DNA of 64,000 nucleotides from Aphis gossypii (taxonomy: Eukaryota > Arthropoda > Insecta > Hemiptera > Aphididae), in assembly GCF_020184175.1 (NCBI RefSeq), contig NW_026083085.1:1-64000 (forward strand), read 5' to 3'. The notes under the pieces were generated by a model. The model saw only the letters and a list, made by a program, of their open reading frames with translations, was not told the DNA's origin and searched no databases. Below, in pieces: positions 12,589-23,635 of this stretch. Each line of letters opens with the position of its first letter. The stretch's first letter is position 1. The position numbers were made by a program, and so were the translations under genes.

Positions 12589-12885
12589 ATTAATGACTAC
12601 TGACTAGACGTATGCTAATTTAAATACTTTTTATAGACAAATTTAATAATAAAGAAAATTGTTAAGTGGTTGGTACATAATTTGTTGTAGTATTACGATA
12701 AGCTGAACACAAATGTATCACATAAGGTTTATGTGGTGGAAATTTACCACATAACTTTATGTGTCCCTTAATTATCGAATCCTCCCATAAAAATGACTAT
12801 GCAACGTGACATTGTTATCAATCACATAAATAACAAATACATAAGGACTATGGGTCACATAAATTGACTGTGCATACGGGCATAA

Positions 12886-14190
12886 ATACGAAAATTTTAA
12901 AATACATTTTTATAATTGATGTGATAAAAATAAATACCAAACACTCAAGAAATTTCAAAGCTACTTTATATCCTTCCGAGATCCAAAGAGTGTAAAAGAA
13001 ATATTAGTATAATGAGAGATCCAGGAGTATGTTTTTTTATTATTTGGTGCATCTTGTTAGATACAGAGTGTATTTTATTCATAAAGTTACAAAGATTAAA
13101 GTTATAAGATCCATTAAATGTTGCCAAACTTCCAAAGGAAAACTGACTGCTCATACACATTGTAGCTGCAACGGTAGCAGTAAAATGAGATCAGATAAAA
13201 TGTATAGCTACTCCATCAGCATCAATAAAAATAAAAACATCTAAATATTTACTTTTAAGACTTTAAATATTTAAATAGTTTTATATAATACATAATAGTT
13301 ATACATAATATAAAAAACAGCTTCATTACTAAATTAAGTAAACATTGTTACATTTTTACTCTTTAAACATTGAATATTTAAATAGTTTTACATAATATTA
13401 GGTATAATACATAATATAAAAATTAGCTTTATAACTTAATGAAGTAAAAATTATTACATTTTTACTTTTTAAACATTAAATATTTAAATAATTTTATATA
13501 ATACATAATAGTTAGGTAGGTATGCATAATATAAAATTTAGCTTAATAACTTAACTAATAATTGGTTTATGTTTACCTTGCAACGTGCTCTGATGTCTCA
13601 TATATTAAATATAATATACATAGGCATCGAAACGTAGATAATAAATGACCAAATCCAAAATGGGGAATATTTCTTACAACTCACGGACGAGTTCGTTAAA
13701 ACAAATATGATGAGTAAATTTAGGCGTAGAAGTGAAAGGCGAAAACTAAACTAAAACTTAAAAATAGCGGAGTAACTTTTTTTAGAAACGCTGACCGCAT
13801 CGATAATATTATACAGCGGTATTGTTCATGGTCACATACAGCATCATTGCATGTACGATTATGATTTGACAGGAAATCATCGACATATGATTAAAACACG
13901 GCTTCGCTCAGATAACGCAAAGCGTGGGAAGAAGCGGATGCAGGTGACGCTGACCTGCCGGTATTGCGGGGGTCTCTGGACGATATATAAGGGGGCCCAG
14001 ATTAGGCACATTTCAGACGTGATCCACCAGAGTTAGAGCAAGCACCTTCACGTCACCCAGATCAATAGTTTTGTCATTTGGACTTAGAATATTTTTCAAT
14101 AAAAAACACTTAGAATTATTTCAAAAGTCTTCATTTATTTTACAACAACTTATCCGATACGACATCATTCTACTGTTTGTACGTGGCACG
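12886..14190. other. Spacer with AT-rich tandem repeat and a GC-richer island
   Basis: 12886-13250 has a weak open frame (13029-13244) without a recognisable domain. About 13262-13560 is an imperfect tandem repeat. 13850-14060 is markedly GC-richer than its surroundings, with an ORF at 13851-14036 containing a CRYCGGLW zinc-knuckle-like stretch and TATATAAG at about 13984. I can assign no function to either. Confidence 0.5.
13262..13560 (+). repeat. Imperfect tandem repeat, period about 108 bp, about 2.8 copies
   Basis: Each unit begins AAATATTTAAATAGTTTTA (near 13264, 13372 and 13478), contains AATACATAATA and TACATTTTTACT, and has diverged by substitutions and small indels. Confidence 0.7.
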
Positions 14191-17100
14191 TTACAACCTT
14201 TTAGTTTTGTTGTATATATTATGAATAAAAGTTTTTATTTTTTTCCATGGCTTATTTTCAAAGAGTTGTGGATATTTTATTTTTAATGCTTCGCATTCTT
14301 CTTTTTTAGGTGCTTTGTTTAATAATATATGTTTTATAAAATATTCTCTTGTTACTTTTTTCTCTTCTTCTGACCAGCATACTCTTTCATGTTTCTTTTT
14401 TCCAGATTTATTGTCTTTTGTTGAAGTCATTACTGGTACCTTCTTTTCAGGATGATCTATTTCTTCATCTGAGCTTTCTTCAATATCTGTTACTAAGCTG
14501 TCTATATTGATATCTATCTCATCTAAAATTTTACCTCTGTACTCTTGCCCTTGTTCCTTTTTCATCATTAACAATAATTTACTGACTTTAGCAACCTGAA
14601 AAGTACTTTCTGATAGTCGATAAAATTGTTTGTGGACTTCTTTAAAATGGCCCATAAATGTGGCTAATTGTTCAATGTCACTTTCTGATAGATTCAATAA
14701 TTGTGCTACAGTAGCTACCTGTTTCCTTAATCTTGTTGATGTTAAATTTTCTGGATTTTTGGCCCCACAGTCTTTACTCAATTTTCTAATTGCATCCGAT
14801 CCTTTCAAACAACTCATAGAATTAGGCAATGCAAATAAGTATGTATTCTGTTTATCAATATAGTTTGTAACTTTCCTTGTCTCAAGCAATAGCTTTATTG
14901 ATTTTTGGAGGCTAGGAGTAAATAAAATTGGCACACCACGACCTCGTTTACCTCTTATTACAATTATTTTAAATTGTTGTGTAAGATGGCGCTCCATTTC
15001 TGAAAGAGATGACTGAACCTCCTATTGAGATACTTCACTTGGTGCAGATATGTAAGTTTCCAAAAATATGCGCTGGACTTCACCAGATCTTCTTCGATTC
15101 AGTAAAATAAGTTGAGCTAAAATACTTTCTTGCAATTCTTTATAGCCTTTCAAATTATTAAAATCTTTTTTTAAAGATTTCATACATTCATTCTGAATAT
15201 TTATTAAGTGGTTTCTAATAAGCATTATATCTGAATTAAGAGGAAGATAAGCTGGCTTATTCAATTTCTTTTGATACATTTCTTTGCTGGCATTTGTTGA
15301 AACCTCATATGACCATTGCTTATAAATAATAGATCTCATATTTATTATTGATTGTTGAACATTTCTTTGTGGGTCATCTAACACTAGGTTGTCACAATTT
15401 TTTAAAAGATTAAACTCTGCAATATCACAGCATTGTTTTAACGAGCTGCCCATTTTTAAAATTACCGAAGGAGAGCCAAATGAATCTGTAGATGTGTCAT
15501 AACCAGCAACAATTTTAGTACATTTTACAATGCAGTCAAAATATTTTAGAACTAGACAATCTTGTAAAAATTTAATACCAGGTATCTCAACTTTCATTTG
15601 AATTACAAGTCGAGCAAGTGTCCTCATTTTTTGAGATACAACATTTACTAGATGCTTCTCTTTATGGCATTTTAAATACCTTGATCCGAAAGCTTTTATA
15701 AGATGATCTGTTTTGGCAACAGTTGAAATGGCATCGACAGCCATTCTTGGAAATACTTTATTAACAAGTTGTGTGTCATTGTCAGTAAATGCTAATAAAA
15801 TATTATGGGCGTCGGCTTGAGCTCTATTATTTTTGCCTTGTTTTAGTTCGGATATTTTACTTTTACAATGTTTTATATGTCTAAATAAATACAGTCGTTT
15901 GTACAAACCATAGCAATATTTACATGGTAAGTATTGTGTTGCGTCAGAAGTTACAGAAAATTCTTTTGGACGTCTAACTGGTTTAATATTTTGTTCGCCA
16001 CCTATATTACATAAAAAGTTTCCTCGTTTTCTAAGTTCATCTGATAACAATTTCCTATCTTTTGATCCTTTTTTGAATGACAAATACCGCGCAACTTCCA
16101 TTTCTGATGAATGATTTCTTATGATGTGTCTTGTAAAGTTTGTCACATTTTTTTCACAAAAAATACAGTTGTCAATTTTATCCCAACGTCTTTTATTATT
16201 TAGTGATTTTTTCTTTGATACATCAATTAATCCAGTGAAATTATATCCTGTTTTATTTCTTTTTTTTTTGAATCTATCACTTGCTTTTGTAAGTTTTGTT
16301 TTTCATTGTGATCAGTGAATGATGTAGATGGACTGCATAAACTGTCATCATCTTCATGAGCATGTTGGTCTATATCAAGATCTGATATGTCCGAAAAGTC
16401 TTCACTTGAGTTATATATCATATTATCACTAGTAAGATTTGGAAATGAAGGTATGTAATCAGATCCTGAATTTTCTGAATAGCTATCACTAGAAGCAACT
16501 AGTTTAAAATCTTCATTTAACTTGGGTTGTAAATTCAAACATTTAGTTGGCGATACGTCGTAACTTTCAAATGGCAAATTAATTTTTTTAAAAAAAAAGT
16601 AGAAAAATGTTAAAATAAATTAATGGAATACTATAAGTAGTCAATTTATCAATAAATGTATAATGTAAAATAACTACAACTCAGAAGGTTAAAAATCATC
16701 CTGAATAAATACAAGTAAATATGTTTTTTTTTTTTGTTTAATAAGTATTTTCTATCAATTAAATAAATAGAATTACTTTTTTTGTAGTATTACAACTATC
16801 ATATTATTAACTATAAAAATTAAAGAGTTGAGATGATCATTTATAAATTAAAATACCTGTATCATTATCAATGTTGTACAAATCATTCTCCATTAGTTTA
16901 TCGAAATCGAAACTGCAGTCTCCAATGGAGTACTTTTGTTGATCTGTAAGAAAATGTAACATTCAAGAATAAATAGATAAATGTTTAAAAATAAAAATAA
17001 TAATACCAGTTTCACGTTGAGCTAAATCATCTCCATTATTTAAATTGATCCAGTTTTTAAAAATTGGCTGAACAGCTAAAATAAAATTTAAAAAAATAAT

Positions 17101-17986
17101 AAATATTTACTCAATTTAAATACACACAGAGGTATTTTTTTTTAATTACCTTCACTTTCAATGTTGTTTAGTAAATGTATATCATCTGCATCAACACCCA
17201 GAGACACTGGTAATAAACTACTGTTTTCTTTGTTTGTCTTGGGTACTTCTTTATCTAATAACTTGTTATTGGCATTTAAAAGAAATGTTGATTTTTCAGC
17301 GTTTATATAACCTTCCATATCATGTTTCGCTAAAAATATTTTATAAATTATTATTTAAAAATAGGTAGGTATTAACTATTAACAGTTTTCCTTGCAACGT
17401 GTGTGTTTTTTCTATTTAACTATACCTATAAATTATTTTGTATTGAAGACTTAACTACTTAATTTATTGTAAATGTAATTTTTTGTGGTGTAGACACATA
17501 AATAAGTTACATTATTTACCTAGGTAAAAGGAAAATTGTGAGAACGTTGCTAAATATCAAATAGGTACTTTTGTCCTTTATTAGAAAATTATCTTAGAAT
17601 TATCTTCAGGTAATATTAAAAATATTAACAAAATTATATTTACTAGGTTAATTAATAGACTGATTAATTATAAACTTACTTCCTCTATTTAATACTACAG
17701 CCAAATATTTATAGCCGTCTTTCCATTTTACGTAATAATTATGTCCAATAATAATTTTTTTTTTAAAACTTTTTCCTGGGCATAATTGTATGATACTATC
17801 ATCGATAAAATGGACAACAGTCCAATCTAAATTATAACAAATAAATATTGAAAACAATTTTTTTTTATATATACCTAGTAAGTAATTATTTATAATTAAA
17901 TAGGTTATAATAAAACAATTTAAATTAAAAATAAATAAATATTGCTTACCGTCAGAATTGTTGATTTTTAATTTTCTTTTACCCAT
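14191..17986 (-). pseudogene. Zinc-finger + tyrosine-recombinase gene, Crypton type, one stop and one frameshift
   Basis: Short N-terminal exons 17986-17950, 17826-about 17689, 17329-17150, 17075-17007 and 16943-16857 are linked by consistent phase-1 junctions; the second reads WTVVHFIDD, a small N-terminal module. The main body runs 16577 to 14191. It holds two Cys2His2-like fingers (CIFCEKN...H..H; CKYCYGLY...HIKHC), then a recombinase-like C-terminal domain with LTSTRLRKQVAT (Arg), LATFMGH (His) and HKQFYRL (candidate nucleophile Tyr), followed by a Lys-rich tail. The Arg...His...Tyr order fits a tyrosine recombinase as in Crypton elements, which integrate via a circular intermediate; the assignment is from memory of the family. 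Damage: frameshift at the A-run near 16262 and an in-frame TAG at 15022-15024, with the frame continuing beyond it. The acceptor before 16577 was not found. Confidence 0.65.
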
Positions 17987-18419
17987 ATTTAGGTAAATTA
18001 AAGTATCGAGTAAAACGTAATTATATGTAAATTAAATAATTGTACAAGCGATCAAACGGAATAAGCGGATAGATACACGAGTGTTAAACGTTAAACGAGT
18101 GTAATACATTCCAGCGCGAGAGGACAGTAATAAATAATAATTATTATAAGATTAAGATATGCCACACGAAAACGCGATATCGAAAAATAAAATGCACGGG
18201 ACTGTGAAACACTGAAACAGGCTTTACAGACTTGTGTGCAAGTTATACACTTGTACCAATATGTCAATATAATTATTTAGGTACCATGGCTAAACAACAT
18301 GGTATGACAGCAACTGCTTACTGCGCATGATGACTACGTCTTCCGGTCTCGGTAAAAAGGCGCGAAATCAAATATTGTATTTTCCATTTTTCCATTACTC
18401 TACATTATGAATTATATTA
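17987..18419. other. Upstream region of the Crypton-type gene
   Basis: No ORF. It is less AT-rich than the surroundings (CGCGAG, GCGCGAAATC). It contains the 31-bp motif at 18285-18315 that recurs in inverse orientation at 36137-36167. Probably promoter or element terminus for the leftward gene starting at 17986. Confidence 0.4.
18285..18315 (+). repeat. 31-bp inverted-repeat arm (left)
   Basis: Begins CATGGCTAAACAACATGG and ends GACAGCAACT. 36137-36167 is its inverted complement with one mismatch. Weaker similarity continues inward (GCGCAT...CCGGTC). Removing hAT-1 and the two Helitrons would bring the arms to about 300 bp apart. Confidence 0.75.
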
Positions 18420-18480
18420 CAGTGGCGTACGCAGGATTTTAGTTCGGTTAGGGTTTTCAATATAGGTTGATCAGTGACTC

Positions 18481-18501
18481 GTGGGGGGCTTCGCCCCCCA
18501 C
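18481..18501. repeat. GC-rich hairpin inside the hAT-1 left end
   Basis: Nine-base stem GTGGGGGGC / GCCCCCCAC with loop TTC, followed by a further C-run. It may form a strong DNA or RNA stem. Confidence 0.85.
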
Positions 18502-18757
18502 ACCCCCCAGTTATATAGGTGAACTAGTAAATATCACCAACATTAAATAACACAAAATAATTCTTTCAAAATAAATTCCTATTTATGTATTTAATCATCT
18601 TAGTTCTTAAGATAATATAAAACCTTGGATAGTAATTATCAATTAGTATTTCTAAAATATTAGGTATAATATACTACTCACAAAATAATAAAATAAGTGA
18701 ACAATATTCATGAATTATATTATTATTATACTTTTATAATTATGTAATTTATTAAAA

Positions 18758-18886
18758 TTATAGATTTAGTCTAAAATTTAATCTACGATTAGAAAATTTA
18801 ACCAAGTGATTTAGAACCTCTTCAGGTAGTACACTTATATCTGTATGGATGTTTAGTAATGCTAACCCATTTAATCGCAACTCACT
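18758..18886 (-). pseudogene. hAT-1 transposase, detached C-terminal 40-odd codons
   Basis: Reading leftward from the insertion point, the frame continues from 24599: ELRLNGLALLNIHTDISV and ends RLNFRLNL with TAA at 18760-18758. Removing Gypsy-1 plus one CACT joins this exactly in frame to the hAT dimerisation region that ends at 24599, which shows that the retroelement inserted into an existing coding exon. Confidence 0.88.
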
Positions 18887-19470
18887 TGTTACGGACCTAT
18901 ACTGTCCGTATCGATTATTTTATATGCATAAGATCATACAATGTCAAATTTCCTAACTTGTAAAATTAATACCACAGGCACACGAGTACAGGACACGAGA
19001 GAGTAGAATATTATATTAATATAATAATTTGACAATTAAAGTAAATTCACACGTCTCTTTGCAAAAGTCGAAACTCGGTGTCTTAACGATTCGATAAGAA
19101 TCATGGGTAAGAATACACAAGCAGTCGTTCCGGGACCCCTCGTATGACGAAGTCACCGCCCCTCTTGTAAGAAATCATATATAAGAGGGATCGAGACAAG
19201 AGCTCGACAGACGGTTACTGTATAACCAACGAATAGGGATATCTATGACACTCAGAGGCCGGTCGTAACACCACTCAAGTCATTTTTGATATCAGTTTCT
19301 GAGGCAGGTCGTAACACCACTCACCATCTTATTTTATATATTCTACATTAAGCTTATAATATTTGTATTCGTGCAAGACTTATTTTAATAAACAATTAAC
19401 TTATACTTGAACAACACGACGTATTCATTTTGTACGTTGATGCATGAATCGACCTAGTCGGGACGCAACA
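18887..19470 (+). repeat. Gypsy-1 5' LTR
   Basis: 584 bp, TG...CA ends. TATATAAG at 19178-19185 is a good core-promoter TATA. Two copies of GGTCGTAACACCACTCA lie near 19261 and 19305. It differs from the 3' LTR by one substitution seen (ACAGGACACG/ACAGGATACG) and one inserted A. Confidence 0.93.
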
Positions 19471-19477
19471 GAAAAAT

Positions 19478-19495
19478 TGGCGCTGTGGACAGGGT
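19478..19495 (+). promoter_or_regulatory. Gypsy-1 candidate primer-binding site
   Basis: TGGCGCTGTGGACAGGG starts 8 bases after the 5' LTR. TGGCG is complementary to a tRNA 3' end ...CGCCA, as in Ser-tRNA-primed insect gypsy elements; the tRNA identity is inference. Confidence 0.55.
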
Positions 19496-19956
19496 TGATT
19501 TCCGAGAACGAGACAGATCAGAAATATTGCTAATATTTTCCTGTCAACTTCTTCAACCAGAGGCAATTTCACCAAGTGGATCACCGTTGGATTGAGACGT
19601 CTTTCCAACAACTCTGTGGAAATCGATCTACAATCACTGTTGCAGTTCAGGCACGGCGAGAAGATCAAGCAAGCAGAATGAAAACAGCAGTTTTGTAAGC
19701 ATAATTTATATATGTAATCGTCTCCTTTGGTCTATTGGTCCATCGTAGTAAGGAAAATTTTTTATTATTTTATTTTGGGAATATATGCCAGTAAGGTTAT
19801 TTGAGAATTTATTATTTTGAGATTATATGAGATTATTTGAGATTTGTATTGAGATTTATGAGAATTAATTATTGAGAAATTATGAGATTATTTGTGAATT
19901 TTATTTGAGATATATATGAGAATTATTTTGAGATTTATTGAGAAAAATATTAATTA

Positions 19957-21452
19957 ATGAGTACGGGTTCTGCAGAAAAGGACGCCGAAATTATTGACGA
20001 GTTTGAAGAAATAGCTCGAGAAACATTAGATAAGATAATAGGTATAATAGAAAACGATAGTAGTATTGTAGATTTAAATGATAGTAGTAGTGAATTAATT
20101 ACTGAAACAGAAATAAGTAGATTAATTAAGGAAGATATAGAAATAAGTAACCCAGCAGATTTAAATAAAAGTATTAGATTAATTAATTTAGAGGAGTTTG
20201 AAAAAAGTCCTATTACAAATAATACGCGTACAATAGGATTAAGAAGCAATAAAAATATTGTTCATTCAGAATATATACCAGTAAAAAGGGCAGTAAAAAT
20301 AAAAAAAATGGCAACTCCAAAAATAACTACACTTAAGGTAACCGAAGCTTTAAAAATAATTCCCCAATACTCAGGTCTAGCAGAGACCACTTATCCGTTT
20401 ATTTCCGCATGCGAAACCATAATTGATGCAGTAGAATCCGATCAATTACCACTTTATTAAAAATGATTGCAGCAACTAAATTAACTGGTAAGGCTTACAA
20501 CGCGACTAGGTATAAAGAAATTAATGCCTGGGAGGACCTTAAACAAATAATTTTAGACGCGTTCGAGTCACCATACGGTGCCGCGAATTTACAAATAGAA
20601 TTAAATATTGTAAAATTAAAACCTAACGAGTCCATACATTCTTATAATAATAGAGTAGAGGAAATATTTCAAAAACTTTGCAATGCGGTAGCCGTAGGAA
20701 AAACATCGTCTCAGACAATGACATTACGCGAAAACATTGGAGAACAGGCTCTGATTAGCTACATTAATGGGTTAACAGGAGAAATAAAATTTGAAGTAAA
20801 AGCAAAAAATCCGACTACTCTTGAACATGCTATGCAAATAGCTCTAATGGCCGATAAAAATATTCGAACTTATAACGATGTACAAGACATTTTTAAAAAT
20901 AATGAACCGCCTAATAGACCTTTTAATAAGAATTTTTCTTATAATGAAACACAAAATATGTTTAGAAATAGTGACCAGTATAATAATAGACCGTATAATC
21001 AAAACTTTAACCACGAACGGAATAATAATCCGCCGAATTATAATAGATACAATAATATTAATAACGTTAACAATGGGAATATTAATGGCAACCAAAATAC
21101 TAGGTACAACAATTTAATTGTTAGGCGCTGTTTTACGTGTAACCGCGAAGGTCATTTCGCATCGCAATGCCGCATGAATGTAAGACCACCCAATCGATTT
21201 AATCAAACGAACGACGGAAATGGCTTCATAACATATGCAAACAAAACGTGTTCATATTGTAATAAACTGGGACATATGGCCGATGTATGTTATAAGAAAC
21301 AGCGCGACGAACGTGGAAATATTATTAACTCGGGAAACGGACGGGTGTCACACGTGACTCGCGGAGCGCGTGCGATAAATTACGTATCCGTGAATCCGAC
21401 AGAGTTGTTCCCCCTTTTCAAGGCTTACCCAAGAGAACGGAATGTACTTTGA
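19957..21452 (+). pseudogene. gag: Gypsy-1 gag, one frameshift
   Basis: Two overlapping frames, 19957-20460 and 20463-21452, form one Gag. The first covers an acidic N-terminal region and ends in a premature TAA; a one-base loss in the T-run at about 20455 explains the shift. The second has the capsid-like region (AWEDLKQIILDAFESPYG, LKPNESIHSYNNRVEEIF), an Asn-rich linker, and two CCHC zinc knuckles, CFTCNREGHFASQC (near 21127) and CSYCNKLGHMADVC (near 21250), that would bind the RNA genome. It assembles particles in Ty3/gypsy elements. Its end abuts the env remnant, with no pol between. Confidence 0.88.
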
Positions 21453-22301
21453 AAACCAAGGGCCACTACGTTTAACTAACTCTGACTGGAAATTACTAAT
21501 TTATGTGAAATTAGATAATTTCAATCGACGTACTAAAGACACAATGAACTTTTACGAAAAGACTTTAAATGTATGTAACGACTTAACAATAGTATACGAA
21601 GGTATGTTTAAAGCTACTTGTGACAACTTCAAACTAACATCTAGCAATCTCGAAAACACACGAATATTATCTTACATTGTGTATGAACCACCTGATGTTA
21701 TGTCGATTAATAAACATGGGTACTTTATGTCCCGAGACACAACCCCTAAGACTAGGAGCAAGTGAATTACCGTGTGAAGTTGAATTGTTCGTAAAACCGT
21801 CAAGTATTCCAACATCTTGTCCCATACACTATCTTGACATCACCCGTAGTATTTATCACCGATTAAAATATCAAAATGCGTGGATTTTTACAATAAAAAC
21901 CACTGACAATGTAGCTGTCTCTTGCGAAAATAGGGACCAGGCCATAAATATACAACTAACTGGAAATGGGGTGCTAGCATTAAACGAAGAATGCAGGGGC
22001 TATACGCCACAAATGGTGTTAACCCCAAGTAGACATTTAAATTCCACACACTACAAAGATTTAATCTCCGATGTAGGCATCACAACAAACTTAACAATTT
22101 CCACGACTTTGAAAAGAAAACAATAATAGCAACACACACACCAACTCCGTAATAAAATTAACTGACTTAGGACAATACTCGAAATCTATAGAAGAAATCG
22201 AACAACTTATACAAGAGGAGAAAGAAAAACAAAACAATAAGGACACTACAGACCTTCACTCATATTTATTCTATCTTATTCTAATAATAGTAGCGGTATA
22301 A
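21442..22301 (+). pseudogene. env: Gypsy-1 env-like remnant (errantivirus type)
   Basis: An envelope-like glycoprotein remnant in broken frames. 21442-21765 resembles the N-terminal part of insect errantivirus envelope proteins (YFENQGPLRLTNSDWK). 21700-22126 resembles a downstream ectodomain part with spaced Cys and GNGVLALNEECRGY. About 22140-22301 has an acidic/Lys stretch and then a hydrophobic segment (LFYLILIIVAV) ending in TAA, the expected C-terminal membrane anchor. Much of the usual ectodomain is missing and the pieces lie in different frames, so no functional protein is expected. Family assignment is by motif memory. Confidence 0.6.
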
Positions 22302-22509
22302 TTATATAAAATATAGACACAAAGTAAATCAAATACGATCAATAAATAGAACTAGACGACATCTAATATTATCAAGAGAAATGAATGAAGTTACGCGAAT
22401 ATAATAATATTACATTAAATCTTCTCATGTTACAGATAAAGAAACATTGAGAGTCAAGATAATTTTTTCCAATTAATTAAGTAGTTGCCAAATTAATAAA
22501 TTAATAATA

Positions 22510-22839
22510 ATGCCAATTCAGCCAATTCAAGAAAGGATACCCAGACGTATACTATACTTAATAATGCTACGCCATTCACTTAGACATGACAATCACGTAT
22601 TCCGACACGTGCTAGACAAAAATAATACTCATAATGAGCCTACGTGTTTAACAAACCATATGTACATTGCGAACGAACAACTACAAATACCCTATACAAT
22701 AATTGAAATGAATAGAATAATCGAAATTATTACGATGACACTTAATTTAATAATACTAGTGCGCGAGATACGTGAGCCAACGTGTAACCAAATAGCAATA
22801 CTAATAGACGAACTAATACAAGCGTCTGGAGCGGAATAA
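22510..22839 (+). CDS. Gypsy-1 accessory ORF of unknown function
   Basis: An open frame of 109 residues between env and the exonuclease-like ORF. It starts MPIQPIQERIPRRILYLIML, is rich in Ile, Arg and His, and has no recognisable domain. A purine-rich poly-A run follows at 22855-22880. It could be a true accessory protein, a fragment of env or pol-flanking coding sequence, or chance. Confidence 0.35.
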   Translation: MPIQPIQERIPRRILYLIMLRHSLRHDNHVFRHVLDKNNTHNEPTCLTNHMYIANEQLQIPYTIIEMNRIIEIITMTLNLIILVREIREPTCNQIAILIDELIQASGAE

Positions 22840-22942
22840 AATAAAACAAAATGAAAAAAAAAAAAAAAAAAAAAAAAAAGAGAGGAAGGAAGGGATTAAT
22901 ATTATATTTATATATATATTAATTATTATATTATGTTACAGT

Positions 22943-23635
22943 GACAAGATTAAATTTGTCATAGTGGATTTTGAATTCACTATGATAAATAGGAAGGATT
23001 TACTACTTGTATAGGGGTCAATGTCAAACAGTTTAGAAAAGTATAAACCAGTAAAATTAGAAGGAAAACCTATAGTCTTAACCACGACAAACAAACTCAA
23101 AATGCTTCAGGATAGGGAAGTTAAAAAGGTAATGCAAAGTGTTGGTAGAATATTTAGAAATAAGCCAGAGTTGTTACTACCATTATTGGGGCAACTAGAA
23201 GCTAGTTTAAAGCTTAAAGGGGGAACAACTCTGTTTACTACATATATAAACCAATATTTGCACACTGATAACAGAACACCAGTCATAGTTTTTTGGAATG
23301 GGACAACAGACAAGGAAATATTACAAAAATTGGGACTAAACAGAAGAATGCTAAACATTACATCATATAGCGATAATAATGACAATTATTTCAACTTAAA
23401 ACTTCTAGATATAAGTGGACTTACTAGTAAATTATTGTACTCAAGCGAAATAGGTTACCAAGAAAAGAATGGGAGAATGTTAAATTTAATGGAGACCCAT
23501 GATCTAATTTGTAAAACCAACCATAATATAACCCATAGTCATGACCCCATAGCAGACGTAATAATCACAAAATGTCTGTTTAACTATATTATAAAAGATA
23601 TGGGACCGATACAACTGTATAAGTTGTGTAAATAA
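22943..23635 (+). pseudogene. Gypsy-1 DEDDh-type 3'-5' exonuclease-like ORF, one in-frame stop
   Basis: Reading in one frame, VIVDFEFT (22961-22984) supplies the DxE of exonuclease motif I. FWNGTTDKEILQKLG (near 23295) supplies motif II (N...D). HSHDPIADVIIT (near 23530) supplies motif III, His-x4-Asp, of the DEDDh class (TREX/RNase T-like). These enzymes remove 3' nucleotides from DNA or RNA using two metal ions. A TAG at 23012-23014 separates motif I from the ATG at 23021, which opens the remaining 204 residues. A TTACAG acceptor ends at 22941, so expression from a spliced subgenomic RNA is possible. An exonuclease is not a standard Ty3/gypsy product; here it lies where accessory genes sit, between env and the 3' LTR. 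Confidence 0.65.

Larger units (their letters stand above)
7538..12882 (+). mobile_element. PIF/Harbinger DNA transposon with both genes open
   Basis: Terminal inverted repeats are TGCCGGTATGCATAGTC at 7538-7554 and its inverted partner at 12866-12882 (two mismatches in 17). They are flanked by TAA at 7535-7537 and 12883-12885, the 3-bp T-rich duplication typical of PIF/Harbinger. Palindromic subterminal motifs of the type CACATAA...TTATGTG are clustered inside both ends (7560-7640, 12715-12765). Inside are a rightward MYB/SANT-like gene (7931-10795) and a leftward DDE transposase (12588-11043), converging tail to tail, which is the usual two-gene plan of the superfamily. Both coding regions splice into open frames by hand calculation, so the copy may be autonomous or recently active. 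Confidence 0.92.

Noticed and set aside
13029..13244. Cys/His-containing ORF (CSCNGSS) as a zinc protein
   Set aside because: Surrounding frames have several stops, there is no repeated Cys spacing, and no family was recognised.
13980..14040. Possible tRNA or snRNA gene in the GC-rich island
   Set aside because: No A/B box pair, cloverleaf or known snRNA motif could be fitted by eye.
20844..21117. Ile-rich ORFs on both strands within Gypsy-1 gag
   Set aside because: Shadows of the Asn-rich (AAT) linker of Gag in other frames.
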